Part shown: positions 10,465-22,285 of the stretch, in pieces
How positions within the stretch are numbered: the stretch's first letter is position 1
Layout: each line of letters starts with the position of its first letter
Assembly: GCA_018398805.1 (NCBI GenBank)
Contig: JAGFBZ010002112.1
Location: 62,001-126,000, forward strand
Direction: 5' to 3'
From: Hirundichthys speculiger
Taxonomy: Eukaryota > Chordata > Actinopteri > Beloniformes > Exocoetidae
DNA length: 64,000 nucleotides
Made by a program: the position numbers and the translations under genes
The notes under the pieces: model-generated
What the model was told of the DNA's origin: nothing
Databases searched by the model: none
The model's input: the letters and a program-made list of their open reading frames with translations, nothing else

Positions 10465-11613
10465 TGGGGCTGGGCAAGTTAACGCGTTATTATCACGTTA
10501 ACTCATTAATTATTAATGCCGACATTTATTTTATCGCGCGTTAACGCATGTTGCTCACATGCTTTTGTTTTGAAAAGTCTGTTACTGGCTGCTGCAGAAC
10601 CAGAAAACAGTAAACATCAGGAAAAGCTAAAACAGACATGGAGAACGGTAAACATCTGTGAACTTTACAGTTCGGGTAGAAACTCAGGTAGCAATATTAA
10701 CAATTCTGTCTGAAAAACAAAAATTTCTAGATTTCAACCAAACGTTTGTGGTCATTCCTCCATGTTCCATCAGATCTGCTCCATGTGTTCACTGTCCTGC
10801 TGTTCTCTAGCTGGTTACTGCAGTGCGGCTCCATCTAGTGGCACAGATGTGTAATGACAACAGAAAGTCCAGTCCTCCATTATAAAACTAATTCAGTTCT
10901 GTGGCCCGTTTTTTAATTTAGTATTTTTGATCCAAGTCTAAAGTTGAAATATAAAAAAAAACAGGTTTTTTTTTTTCTCATTTTTTTGTTTTAGATTGAA
11001 AAACGAAAATCGTAATAAAATGTCACTTTTTAATTTTTTAAATTTTTGATTGACAATTGAAAATGGAAAATAATGATTGATACACGGATTGGTAAAGTTA
11101 CTGAACTTTAACATGGACATTTTCATTTTAAAGTTCTCCCAGACGGAGGATTCAACAGAAACAAGGTTATTTGTAACAACTGACAAGTTGAAACTCCCCG
11201 TTAAAAGTTTCTGCTGTTACCTCAGAAATTACCTGTTTTAATGTTCTGATTGTGCTGAGACACAATCATTTTGTTGGATTTTGTTTGTAGACTTTTTTTT
11301 TATTTTTTTTTATAAAAACAGGATGACATTAATGCCCTGGCAGTGGCAATAAGCTTTATTTTATTTTACATTTTTTAAGATGAGATTTACACTAAATATG
11401 TGTTACTGACAAGTGCTGATGTTAAAAGTGTTTGAACAACAAATGTTATGACACTTTAGTTCATATGGCAGCAGAACATTTAAATAAAAGTGACCTTTAC
11501 ACTACTTTTGAATTCATTATTTGTTTTTGCGTATACGATGCGATTAATCGTGATTAATCAGGGAAATAATGCGATTAATCGTGATTAAACATTTTAATCG
11601 TTTCCCAGCCCTA
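10465..11613. mobile_element. hAT element (1.15 kb)
   Basis: The ends are TGGGGCTGGGC and CCCAGCCCTA with perfect 8-bp duplications CTTATTAC (10457-10464, 11614-11621). Sub-terminal regions are full of GTTAACGCG and GATTAATCG words. No transposase was recognised. An inverted partial copy ends at 45599. It sits in the 1.7-kb intron between the two Ig2 half-exons, ending about 53 bp from the 11674 donor. Confidence 0.85.
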
Positions 11614-11673
11614 CTTATTACATCACATTATTTACCCTGTTGAGTTCCAGACATTTTTGGAGAATAAACTTAC

Positions 11674-11831
11674 AGTAATCCTTTCGTCCCGATCGCTAAC
11701 CCGGATGTTGTTTCTCTTCCAGGAGATGGTAGGCTCAGGGTGGCCTCTGGGGGGGACACACTCCATGACGGCCGGCTCTCCCGCCGCCACCACCACGTCA
11801 CTGGGAGTCTGGCGGAAGTCATCTCTCAGAA
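11674..11831 (-). CDS. robo3: Roundabout receptor exon: first half of Ig2
   Basis: This exon encodes the N-terminal half of Ig2, which helps form the ligand-binding face in Robo receptors. The minus-strand acceptor is CAATCCCAG and the donor is ACT|GTAAGT. The exon is 158 nt: two bases complete the codon split with the Ig1 exon (A+TT, Ile), then 52 codons follow, ending in phase 0. Readable segments are [19 protein letters not shown], the first cysteine in [13 protein letters not shown], and the core tryptophan in [17 protein letters not shown] matches ROBO3 better than ROBO2 (Q in place of V). It is separated from Ig1 by about 38 kb of intron and from the next exon by about 1.7 kb. No damage is seen. 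Confidence 0.95.
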
Positions 11832-12014
11832 CTGGGATTGTTTTAAAAAAAGAAGCAGGAACAAGGTGTAAAGGATTGTGGGTAAAAGCATGTATGTGAT
11901 AAAATATCTACACACATCTACAGTTGTGTAAAAGGTAGGAACCCGTCTTAATCGTATGTTTAATCGTACATAACAGCTCAGAGTAGTGGTTCTCAGTATT
12001 AGCCAACTTTAACC

Positions 12015-12300
12015 TCAGATTAATAAAACAGGGCTTAAAGTTAAAAAATAAATCCTGAGCCTGAACGTTTTTCTGGGGTGCAGTGGATCCAACGCATACA
12101 CATTATAAGAAATTTGGAAAACAACGTTTTGGCATTGTGCTTAGTAATGTACGAGATGAAAATTAAATGAAATGTGAATTTTAGAAAGTAAAGGGTATTA
12201 AGATATAAGTGAAAACATGTGAAACTCAGTCAAGACAATTAATCTGATTTATTTAACAACCATTTAATTCAGTAAAGGGCAATTTGTACAAAATAAAAAC
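12015..12300 (+). repeat. Ancient interspersed repeat, inverted paralogue of 17285-18680
   Basis: The sequence from AGGGCTTAAAGT to TGTACAAAAT is the inverted, diverged counterpart of sequence flanking the hAT at 17387-18506. Shared words include CAGTGGATCC, TCAGGCTCAGGA (inverted), GGCATTGTGCTT and AAAGGGCAATTTGTAC. It preserves the un-inserted state of that site. Confidence 0.7.
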
Positions 12301-12872
<572 letters not shown>

Positions 12873-13102
12873 CATGACACATGCATGTGCATAAATACAC
12901 ATCAAAGACTAAAATTACCATCTCAACAAGAAAGCCAGATAAATCAATTTCATCAACAGCAGGAAGTCACTGTGAATATTGAATTTAGAGAATCATCCGT
13001 CTCCTCTGCTTTCTGGAGTCTAATTCATAAAACATTTGTGTTTGTCTTCGGGTCACGGTGCCTCCTTTCATATTCACCCGTCTGTAGTCAACATCTCATA
13101 GC

Positions 13103-13824
13103 CAGGCATTAGCCGATTGTGCTAGTAAAATTAGCATATTACGCTAGTGGCAGTGCTCATTTTTTACCCAAATTATGCTCAAATTATGCTCGCTTTTCAA
13201 AATTATGCTACTTTTTAAAAAAAATTATTCTGTGCACAAACTTCACAACTCACAAGACAACTTTGAAAATGTATTTTATTAACCCTGGCCTGACGTTCTG
13301 GGCCCGGTTGTTCAAAACCTGGGTAACTTTATCCGGTGGTTAGGCCTATACGGCAGATAAATCTGCTATCCAGCGGATAGTTATCCAGCTAACAAAGATA
13401 GGTTGCACAAAGCCTGGATAGTGTGGTGGATAGCTATCCGCGGATAGCTTGCTAACCATCGCGTGTAGCGGAGCGTGACACAGTTTGCGCAAGGTTTTGC
13501 ACTCAAATGGGCTCCAGTTACCATGGTGAAGTAAAGACTAAGACTAAGGAGTCTGGGACCGAGACACAGACTTCCGGTTCCGTTTCATCGAATTCCCGCG
13601 GTATCTCAACACAACTAAAAATCAATCGCAAAATAGGAGTGGAACCAACTGTTAATAGTAATCTATCGTTTTTAGTTTTTCTTGAATTACTCTAAAATTG
13701 TGCTATTAAGACAAGAAAATATACGGATTATGCTAGCAGAGCTACTTTTGGAAAAAGGGCAAAAATTATGCTCAATTCCTCAAATTATGCCGAAAATTAT
13801 GCTAGCATGATCGGCCAGAGCCTA
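13103..13824. mobile_element. hAT element (722 bp)
   Basis: The ends CAGGCATTAGCCGAT and ATCGGCCAGAGCCTA are imperfect inverted repeats, flanked by perfect 8-bp duplications CTCATAGC (13095-13102, 13825-13832). The interior has repeated AAATTATGCT words on both arms. A separate ATCCGCGGATAGC-rich palindromic block at 13340-13460, beginning near GGGCCCGGTTGTTCAAA, may be a further nested element whose other end I could not define. Confidence 0.8.
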
Positions 13825-13904
13825 CTCATAGCTAATACTTGCAAGCATCAGGCTTTTTCTTTCTTTTTTCACTCCAGTCTGTAAAGGTTGGCGTCTCAGA
13901 TTAG

Positions 13905-14267
13905 CAACAGGGAGGGTTAGGGGGTTAGGGACTAGGGGTTAGGGTTAGGGGTTAGGGTTAGGGTTAGTGGTTAGGATTAGGTTTAGGGTTAGGGGTTACA
14001 CTTAGGTTTAGGGTTAGGGTTAGGGTTAGGGGTTAGGGGTTACGGTTAGGTTTAGGGTTAGGGGTTAGGATTAGGGTTAGGGGTTACGGTTAGGTTTAGG
14101 GTTAGGGGTTACGGTTAGGTTTAGGGTTAGGGGTTAGGGTTAGGGGTTAGGGGTTAGGGTTAGGGGTTACGGTTAGGTTTAGGGTTAGGGGTTAGGGTTA
14201 GGGTTAGGGGTTAGGGTTAGGGGTTAGGGTTAGGGGTTAGGGTTAGGGTTAGGGGTTAGGGGTTAGG

Positions 14268-14308
<41 letters not shown>

Positions 14309-14580
14309 GGTTAGGGTTAGGGTTAGGGTTAGGGGTTAGGGTTAGGGTTAGGGGGGGTTAGGGGTAGGGTTTAGGGTTAGGGGTTAGGTTAGGTTTAGGT
14401 TAGGGTTAGGGTTAGGGTTAGGGTTTAGGTTTAGGGTTAGGGTTAGGTTAGGGTTAGGTTTAGGTTAGGGGTTAGGGGTTAGTGGTTAGGGGTTAGGGGT
14501 TATGGTTAGGTTTATTTAGGGTTAGGGGTTACGGTTAGGTTTAGGGTTAGGGTTATGGGTTAGGGTTAGGGGTTAGGGTT
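13905..14580. repeat. Degenerate telomere-like (TTAGGG)n interstitial array
   Basis: About 0.68 kb of GGGTTA hexamers mixed with GGGGTTA heptamers and TTTAGGG/TTACGG variants, G-rich strand on plus. The heterogeneity and internal position argue for an interstitial array, not a chromosome end. A related array lies at 60526-61125 in the same orientation. Confidence 0.9.
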
Positions 14581-14599
14581 AATCAGGTCCAACAGCCTC

Positions 14600-15000
14600 T
14601 GAGTTTTACAAAGGTCTGGATGCTCACCTGAGTCCAGGTATACTGCAAAGCCAGCTCAGTCTCAGAATCATGAAAAGTGGTGAATGACGGAAGATTAAGT
14701 GGCTTCAATTTTACTTTTGCGAGAATCACAAGTTTAGTTTTATTGGTATTTGAGGCTTGTTTTAAGTCACATAAGGAGTGCTGAACAATATTAAATGGTT
14801 GTTGTAGCTGATACAGGGACTGGTTTGGTGTAGAAGTACAGTGCTTTATAGTATCATCTGCATAAAATTTAAAATAGGTGTAAAATATTTGTCAATCAAT
14901 ATTGTTTAAATAAACAGAGGTGGTCGAGGGCCAATCCCTGAGGAACACCGTTACACTGAGGTAGATCCAGGTAATATCTTCACCCAGAATGCACTGCTCG
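14600..15000 (-). pseudogene. Non-LTR retrotransposon reverse transcriptase fragment
   Basis: The minus-strand translation shows NGVPQG near 14960, then the RT catalytic motif FYADDT near 14865, followed by SLYQLQQPF and TNKTKLVI, which is the palm/thumb order of a LINE RT (motifs B, C and D). Frameshifts and a stop interrupt it. The clade is not determined from memory; it could be a Jockey/L2/Rex-like group. It is a dead 5'-truncated insertion within the intron. Confidence 0.6.
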
Positions 15001-15715
15001 TGGGATCCACTTAGTCCAAAGGATTATATAGATTGATTTAAAAAACAGGCTGCAAAGATTTGTTGGCAACTTAAACATCTTCCTCGGGTATTTTACATAG
15101 CCCTTTATGAATCAATAGCCTGAGTAGAAGTAACACAGAAACATCAAGACATAGTGGGTCTTTTTTTTAAAGGATAACACCTGATTTTCAAACATTATGT
15201 TGATATATAAATTTTGTTGGTGACGTCAATAAGTCATAAAATCATAGCAAATTTACAGATGTCCTGACTCAAATTTATCCTGAGGGTGCAGAGGTCTGTA
15301 TGGATGCTGTAAAAATAAAAAAAAAATTAAAAAAAAGAGATTTCTACTAAAACAAATTAAAAAAAATAAAAGAAAAAGGCTGTCAAGTGACTAATAAAAG
15401 TGTTTTACAAACAGGAAAAACCACTAGAATAGTTGCCATAGATTCCTCCAATAACAGCTCAACTAACTGCTCTTCTTGTGATTCAGACAAACAGAATCGT
15501 TTCTAACTTTTTAGGCTAAAAAGACGTTAATAACAGCAACATTTTCACTTACAAGACTGGAACTGGAATCCAACTTATTGTGTAAAAGCTTATTGTGGTG
15601 TGAAAAACTGCACACCAGTAGTAAAGCTCCACAGTGACGAGGTCATAGTATTTTATTTGAAACTCTTCCCCAGTGGGACGTCTTTGATGAAGCTCTCCAA
15701 TAAGAACCAGTCTCT
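15001..15715. other. Intronic sequence, no gene recognised
   Basis: Unique-looking AT-rich sequence with A-rich tracts near 15305-15375; possibly continues the LINE relic, but I cannot read a domain. Confidence 0.35.
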
Positions 15716-15723
15716 GTTTTGAA

Positions 15724-16672
15724 GAATGTCGGGGGCAGAGGAAAAGGGTGGGGACAGAGGAAAAGGGCGGGGACAGAGGAAAGGGCGGGGGACAGAGGAA
15801 AAGGGTGGGGACAGAGGGGACAAGAGGAAAAGGGCGGGGGACAGAGGAAAAGGGCGGGGGCAGAGGAAAGGGCGGGGGCAGAGGAAAAGGGCGGGGAAAG
15901 GAAAAGGGCGGGGACAGAGGAAAAAGGGCGGGACAGACAGAGAAAGGGCGGGGCAGAGGAAAAGGGCGGGGGCAGAGGAAAAGGGCGGGGACAGAGGAAA
16001 AGGGCGGGGACAGAGGAAAAAGGGTGGGGACAGAGGAAGGGGGTGGGGGCAGAAGAAGGAAAGGGCGGGGATAGAGGAAAGGGGTGCGGGCAGAGGAAAG
16101 GGGCGGGGATAGAGGGAAAGGGGCGGGGATAGAGGAAAAGAGTGGGGACAGAGGAAAGGGGCGGGGACAGAGGAAAAGGGCGGGGCAGAGGAAAAGGGCG
16201 GGGACAGAGGAAAAGGGTGGGGACAGAGGAAAAGGGGCGGGGGACAGAGGAAACGGGTGGGGACAGAGGAAAAGGGGCGGGGACAGAGGAAAAGGGCGGG
16301 GACAGAGGAAAAGGGTGGGGACAGAGGAAAAGGGCGGGGGACAGAGGAAAAGGGGGGGGACAGAGGGAAGGGGCGGGGGGGGACAGAGGAAAAGGGCGGG
16401 GGCAGAGGAAGGGGGCAGAGGAAGAGGAAAAGGGGCGGGACAGAGGAAAGGTGGCGGGGAAAAGGCGAGGACAGAGGAAAAATGGGCGGGGACAGAGGGG
16501 AAGGGAAAAGGGCAGGACGGAAAGGGGCAGGACAGAGGAAAGGGGCGGGACAGCGGAAAAGGGCGGGGACATAGGAAAAGGGGCGGGGACAGAGGAAAGG
16601 GCGGGGACAGAGGAAAAGGGCGGGGACACAGGAAAGGGGCGGGGGCAGAGGAAAAAGGGGCGGGGACAGAGA
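15724..16672. repeat. G/A-rich ~19-bp minisatellite (about 50 copies)
   Basis: The unit is near GGGGACAGAGGAAAAGGGC with 17-21 bp length variants. Plus is strongly purine-rich, minus pyrimidine-rich. Long minus-strand open frames (361 and 370 aa of PRPFPLSPPF repeats) and plus-strand frames (RGKGRGQRKR repeats) appear because the units lack stops; none is supported as a gene. Confidence 0.95.
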
Positions 16673-16679
16673 GCTGTTT

Positions 16680-17284
16680 GGGAGCTGGTGCCAGAAGCTA
16701 AGGAAGCCTGGTACCTGTTTTTGTATGTTGTGCTCCAAGAAGCTAGTCTATGCAACTAGCGGCAATAAAGTTCTTCGCCCTCATGAAGGAGACGGCGGCA
16801 TAAAGCAGCTGTCCGTGGGCCCCGACACACAACAAGCCAAACAACAATCATATTTGCGACTTGAAAATACACGTGTGCTCGTTCACACGGCTTATTAACG
16901 ATCGCTCAACCGCTCGTAGATCCGCGTAAAAAGTAGCGGTTAATAAAAAACACTTTACAAAACTGTCCGTTTCCACTCAGCAGGTCAGTTATATGAACAC
17001 TAGTGACACAGCTCCAGAGTTCTAGAAACGTCTGTCTGATCAGCTCCATGGATGGATGTTTTCTGTGTGTTGAATCAACCAGCCAAAACATGGAAAAAAA
17101 TACTAAATGTAACGGTTCGCTTTTTTAATGACGATGCATCCAGAGAAATAACATTAATAATCTAATAACGGCCTCAGCAAATACACATGTTAAAGAGGAG
17201 ACGAGTCCAGACCCGATTAATGTATTTCCCATAACTTAATTTGCCGTTGCTTTGAACAAAAATGATGGAAAATTTGCAATTTGT
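16680..17284. other. Intronic sequence, no gene recognised
   Basis: No supported coding frame or repeat boundary; AATAAA-like words are present but without context. Confidence 0.4.
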
Positions 17285-18680
17285 TTTTTTTTTGTACAAA
17301 TTGCCCTTTACTGAATTAAATAGTTGCTAAATGAATCAGATTAATTGGCTTGACTCAGTTTCACATGTTTTCACGTATAACTTAATTAGGGGTGCACGAT
17401 AACTATCGGGCCGATAACAGTAAATTATGACGTCATCCCGATAACTCCGATATCACGACGAATAGCCCCGATAACATTTATATTTCTGTCAACACAGCAG
17501 TGTCTCGCTCCCTCTGAGCCTTGAATGACCAGCAGTGAATGTTATGTTCAAGTGACATCGACATAATCAGAAAAACGATTACTCAATCAGGAAAATCAAG
17601 AATACCCCCTCATGCCAGAAAACAACTCGTTAACTCGGTCATAATTTTAGTAGTTGCTGACTTTAATTGATATTCGCAGTATTTTCCCACATGTTACACA
17701 TAAAAAAGAAAAAAATAGAAAAGGCTGAAAGAACGACTAGCAAACGATGGAACGGAGGAATTTACGTTACACCTTGAATGCAGCCTGCAGCACAGCGCTG
17801 ATCACAACAAACATGGCGGCGTGGAACTTGGTTAAAGTTTCAGAAGAAGATAGTTTGGTGGTTATTTGTGACGAATCCTCCGAGTGAATTCTACGAGGAG
17901 GGAAGCACAAGCTTTAATACGTAAAACCTGATCAGCCACCTACAACATAACAATCACTTCCATGGAGTTTTGAAATCACGCTAACGCGAGCTAACGGAAG
18001 CTAATGCTAACGTGCGCTAGCCAGCAGCAGTCTCTCCTCTCCCTCATTCCTCTCATCTAAAGCTTCAATGAAATTAAAAAATAAAAACTACTGAGCCTCA
18101 TTTACGTTAATTAAAGGTATTAATTTAAATGGAACCACAAGTCAAAATCCTTTAAATGTTAATCTTTTTCAGTTAGTAATTCTGATGCATGTATTTCCAT
18201 CAGTTCAAGGAGCCTTTATTTTTTATATCAGTCAGTAATGAACCTTATTTAAGTTAATGTGAGATATCAAATAGGTTTGTTTGATAGCTTTAAGAAAATG
18301 TTTGAGAGGCTTGACAATAGTTTCTCATTGGAATAAAACAATATCTGTTCATAAAAAAAATTCAAAATATTTTTGATTTTGTTCGTAGTATTGATGTAAT
18401 GATCTTAGGTATATGTGTGTGTTATCAGTTATCGGTATCGGCCTTTAGGAGCAGAAAGTTATCGGTTATCGGTAACGGTGTTAGAAAACAGTTATCATGC
18501 ATCCTAAACTTAATAATCTTTACTTTCTAAAATTCACATTTAAATTGTAGGCCATCTTGTATATTACCAAGCACAATGCCAAAAACCTGCCAATAATGTG
18601 TATGCATTGGATCCACTGCACCCCTGTAAAAAAGTTCAGGCTCAGGACTTTTTTTTTACTTTAAGCCCTGAGGACAAAAC
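17285..18680 (-). repeat. Ancient repeat interrupted by a hAT element
   Basis: Segments 17285-17386 and 18507-18680 together match, inverted, the continuous repeat at 12015-12300. The break falls exactly at the hAT insertion. Confidence 0.7.
17387..18506 (+). mobile_element. hAT element (1.12 kb), copy 1 of a pair
   Basis: The ends are TAGGGGTGCACGATAACT and the reverse complement of a matching TAGGATGCATGATAACT, with perfect 8-bp duplications AACTTAAT (17379-17386, 18507-18514). An inverted copy lies at 61399-62470. A 24-codon open frame at 17813 starts MAAWNLVKVSEEDS and stops, resembling a truncated first coding exon of the parental element. No transposase core is present. Confidence 0.87.
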
Positions 18681-19310
18681 AATAAGTGTTTAATCCTGAT
18701 AAAATCACATCAGTTGTCTTCAGTAGCATAAACGAGTATTTGTCCTGTAGGCTCTACTTCTCTGAGCCTACAGGCCTTTAATGGATAAAGCTTGTCTAAA
18801 TTTTTTTTTTTTTTTAAATGCTTGCTAGACATCTGATATGAGAGGACAAAGCCTATCAAACAGACAGAAACAAACTGCTAATCAAAATTGATTTTAAAAA
18901 GTTTCAGTTACCAGCACAGTTCAAATTATATTCAAATTTTTCTTTTATGTCACCTGCATTGCTGATGACACAAAAGAAAATTTAGAATATGTCAAATATC
19001 AGATATATCAAATCCAAACTGACACTGGAGCGAATCAGTGCTGGGGGGTTAGTGTTAGCTGATGGACACATGTCTAAATGACTTTAGGATGACTTCAACA
19101 GTGGACAAAGATCTGATTTTAATTTAACTTCCTGCAGGGCAAACAATGCCTCTATCACCAAATCAACTAATCTTGGTTTGTTTTTAATAAAAATATAACT
19201 AAATAAAGCACACACAATTGTTGCTGTACATCAAGCTATAAAACATTTTCTAAGAAATCCATAATTCATCATTGAAAAATATGACTCCCAAGTGCAAAAC
19301 ATTGAAGGTC
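18681..19310. other. Intronic sequence, no gene recognised
   Basis: AT-rich with no recognisable domain or terminal repeats; it may include the unread 5' part of the adjacent Tc1 relic. Confidence 0.35.
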
Positions 19311-19795
19311 AAACACCAAAGTCAGACTGTGCAATGCTGAGACAAATATGAACAATCTAAGGGCTACATCAAAGAGCAGATTAAATGTTAAACTCCATGA
19401 CAGCACAATTAGAAGAAGAATCAGCAAGTATGGCTTGTTTGGACGTTACCAGGAGAAAGTCTCTTCTATTTAAAAAGACGTCCTTAATGCCCAGAGACAT
19501 GTTTGAAGAAAACTAAAGAGGACATTTCAACAGAAACTCCTTATATTCGCTATCAAACTCAGAGGTGTAGGGCTGATGGTTTAGGCTACAGGACCACAGG
19601 ACCTGGACACCTGGGAGTCTCTGAGTGGACCAGGACCTGGACACCTGGGAGACATTGAGTGGACCAGGACCTGGACACCTGGGAGACATTGAGTGGACCA
19701 GGTCCTGGACACCTGGGAGACATTGAGTGGATCAGGACCTGGACACCTGGGAGTCTTTGAGTGGACCAGGACCTGAACACCTGGGAGTCATTGAG

Positions 19796-19870
19796 TGGAC
19801 CACGGACATCTCTGTATTCCAGATGATTCCCAATGTGAGCTCATCTGGAATACAGAGATGTCCATGGTCC
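19796..19870. repeat. Long hairpin inside the Tc1-derived array, copy 1
   Basis: An inverted repeat with arms of about 30 bp (GGACATCTCTGTATTCCAGA and complement) around a 15-bp spacer. A near-identical hairpin is at 20396-20470. Confidence 0.9.
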
Positions 19871-20395
19871 ACTCAATGTCCGGGTCCTGGACACCTGGGA
19901 GTCATTGAGTGGATCAGGACCTGGACACCTGGGAGTCTTTGAGTGGACCAGGTCCTGGACACCTGGGAGTCTTTGAGTGGACCAGGACCTGGATACCTGG
20001 GAGACATTGAGTGGACCAGGACCTGGACACCTGGGAGTCCATGGACACCTGGGAGTCATTAAGGGACCAGGACCTGGACACTGGGAGGAGGGACCAGGAC
20101 CTGGACACCTGGGAGTCATTGAGTGGACCAGGACCTGGACACCTGGGAGTCTTTGAGTGGACCAGGACCTGGACACCTGGGACTCATTGAGTGGACCAGG
20201 ACCTGAACACCTGGGAGTCTTTGAGTGGACCAGGACCTGAACACCTGGGAGTCATTGAGTGGACCAGGACCTGGACACCTGGGAGACATTGAGTGGACCA
20301 GGACCTGGACACCTGGGAGTCATTGAGTGGACCAGGACCTGGACACCTGGGAGTCATTGAGTGGACCAGGACCTGGACACCTGGGACTCTTTGAG

Positions 20396-20494
20396 TGGAC
20401 CATGGACATCTCTGTATTCCAGATGATTCCCAATGTGAGCTCATCTGGAATACAGAGATGTCCCTGGTCCACTCAATGTCTCCCAGGTGTCCGG
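20396..20494. repeat. Long hairpin plus inverted repeat unit, copy 2
   Basis: The same palindrome as copy 1, but the right arm continues into one reversed array unit (CACTCAATGTCTCCCAGGTG) before the array resumes in forward orientation at about 20495. Confidence 0.88.
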
Positions 20495-20944
20495 GTCCTG
20501 GACACCTGGGAGTCTTTGAGTGGACCAGGACCTGGACACCTGGGAGTCATTGAGTGGACCAGGACCTGGACACCTGGGAGACATTGAGTGGACCAGGGAC
20601 ATCTCTGTATGATGCCAAATGTGAGGTCATCTGTCTGAGAACTAAATCTTTTCTGAAGTTGGGTCATGCAGCAGGACAATGATCCCAAATACAGCAGCAG
20701 AATGGATGAAAAATAAAATAATCCAAGCTTTGGAACGTTCATCATCAAATGCACCCAACAAGCATTATTTTCATTAGTCTTTAAATGTCAGTATGTACGT
20801 CGGTACGTTAGTATGTAACAGCAGAAATGCTACAGTGATGTCACAGGCTGCTTTGATTAATGACATCACCTTAATGATGGCTGCACCAACGGGCTCAGAG
20901 CCCCAGGATATTAGCAACATCATTAGCATCCATATGTCTATCTG

Positions 20945-21062
20945 CCCCTCCATCCATCCATCCATCCATCCATCCATCCATCCATCCATCCATCCATCCA
21001 TGCATCCATCCATCCATCCATCCATCCATCCATCCATCCATCCATCCATCCATCCATCCATC
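20945..21062. repeat. (ATCC)n microsatellite
   Basis: About 115 bp of CATC repeats with a single TGCATCC interruption near 21001. Confidence 0.97.
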
Positions 21063-22282
21063 CCACACTGGTTATGCTACTGTGGTGAAATCATCATTCA
21101 GATGGAAATATTCTGAGAAGGTTTCTTTATCTCAAGCACCTGAGTTTGAACAAATAAACGCTATCTCAGTGTGAGGTGCATGATGGGAAGGCTTATTCCT
21201 CTTCTTGACAAGACAGCCTTGGGTTGTTTTTGAATGTGTCTTTGTAATCGAAGGTCATGGAGGAAGGAAACCTGAAGCATTTAGGGCCACGTGAGGATAT
21301 TTTTCTTCTCCTCATTAAGAGGCAGAACATGTGCTGTTAAAATGCATTCTTTGTTTTTGGTTCCTAAATCACTGTTTTATTGTTTTATTGCTCAGAAGGG
21401 ACACTTATAGCTTTAATCAGACCCATATGCTGATGGTCAGTTTGTCACAGAGCTTTTGGGGCTCCTCCAATCCTGAAATGGTATGCGAGAACACACCCCT
21501 GACCTCATCTGTACCTACTGCTGACATTTTTTTTTTAATAACTATTCACAGCTATTTAGAAAAAAAATGACAAAATTGTTCTGGAACATGTCCTGTCACG
21601 CAAAGTGATGGAGGGAACAGGACAGCAGACTGCTCCCCGGGTCTGAATTAGCATTAGCATGCTGGGGGGGGGGTTAAGGGACTGCTGTCATGACCCGTCA
21701 CGCACCGTCCTGAAATCATAGCTCCGGAGGACTGGGATCATTCCCAGTCTGGCCCAGTTCACCAATTCTGTTCAAAAAGAGGGTTTCAGGAAGTTTATTA
21801 GGCACTGCCAATTACCCACGAACCCCTTGGGGGCCCATATTAGTGGGTGCTCTTTGACCCTTTCCCTAAACCCCTTCAACAAAGCCAGATTAATCCCCAC
21901 CACTGGGCCCGAACGGTGTTCTTTAATCAAAGCACCGGCACAAAGTAGCGCCTTAAAGGTACGAGATGAAACTGACAAATCCTGCTCACTGAAACCCTGC
22001 AAAGTAGTCTTGAAATGTAAAATCATATATAAAATAAACACCACACAATAAAATAGCATACAGACAGTATCAAAACAAATGAAGGTACGCCTCTTGGGCC
22101 AACTTTAAGTGCTGAAATAGGACTAGTGTGACCAGCTGAACATTAGGACTCTTTTCTAGTATCTGAGCACTTGTTTGAACACAGAAACAACGAGGTCTGG
22201 CATAGTTTAAATATATGACTTTTATGGTTGTTGTTAGTGTTCCAAGGATCTCATGTGTCTGACAGCGACATTCCCTTGAGAC
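21063..22282. other. Intronic sequence with one unassigned 95-aa open frame
   Basis: No feature recognised except a minus-strand open frame at 21772-22059 (contains LLCAGALIKEHRSGPVVG and WAPKGFVGNW). I do not recognise it; it could be a transposon or retroelement fragment or chance. A G run lies at 21664-21673. Confidence 0.35.
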
Positions 22283-22285
22283 TAA

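Larger units (their letters stand above)
19596..20598 (+). repeat. 34-bp minisatellite derived from Tc1 transposase sequence
   Basis: The unit is GACCTGGACACCTGGGAGTC followed by ATTGAGTGGACCAG, with GACATT and TCTTTG variants. Translated, one frame reads GPGHLGVIEW, matching the Tc1 segment expected at this point of the gene. The array is interrupted twice by a palindrome (19796-19870 and 20396-20470). Confidence 0.92.
19311..20760 (+). pseudogene. Tc1/mariner transposase pseudogene expanded by an internal minisatellite
   Basis: The plus strand shows Tc1 transposase pieces in order: LHDSTIRRRISKYGLFGR and QEKVSS near 19390-19470 (end of the DNA-binding region), then at about 19585 a sequence corresponding to the TGPGHL.VIE segment, and after the array NVRSSV and the WVMQQDNDPK motif near 20660-20695, which carries the second catalytic Asp in Tc1 proteins. 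Multiple stops and frameshifts are present, and the middle of the catalytic domain is missing. The TGPGHL.VIE segment has been amplified into a ~1-kb tandem array. It is dead. Confidence 0.75.

Noticed and set aside
13905..14580. True telomere or chromosome end
   Set aside because: Hexamers are heavily interrupted and intronic sequence of the same gene continues on both sides.
15643..16755. 361-370-aa proline/serine-rich minus-strand frames and RGKG-rich plus-strand frames
   Set aside because: They come from the ~19-bp G/A-rich array; overlapping long frames in several phases show low complexity, not coding.
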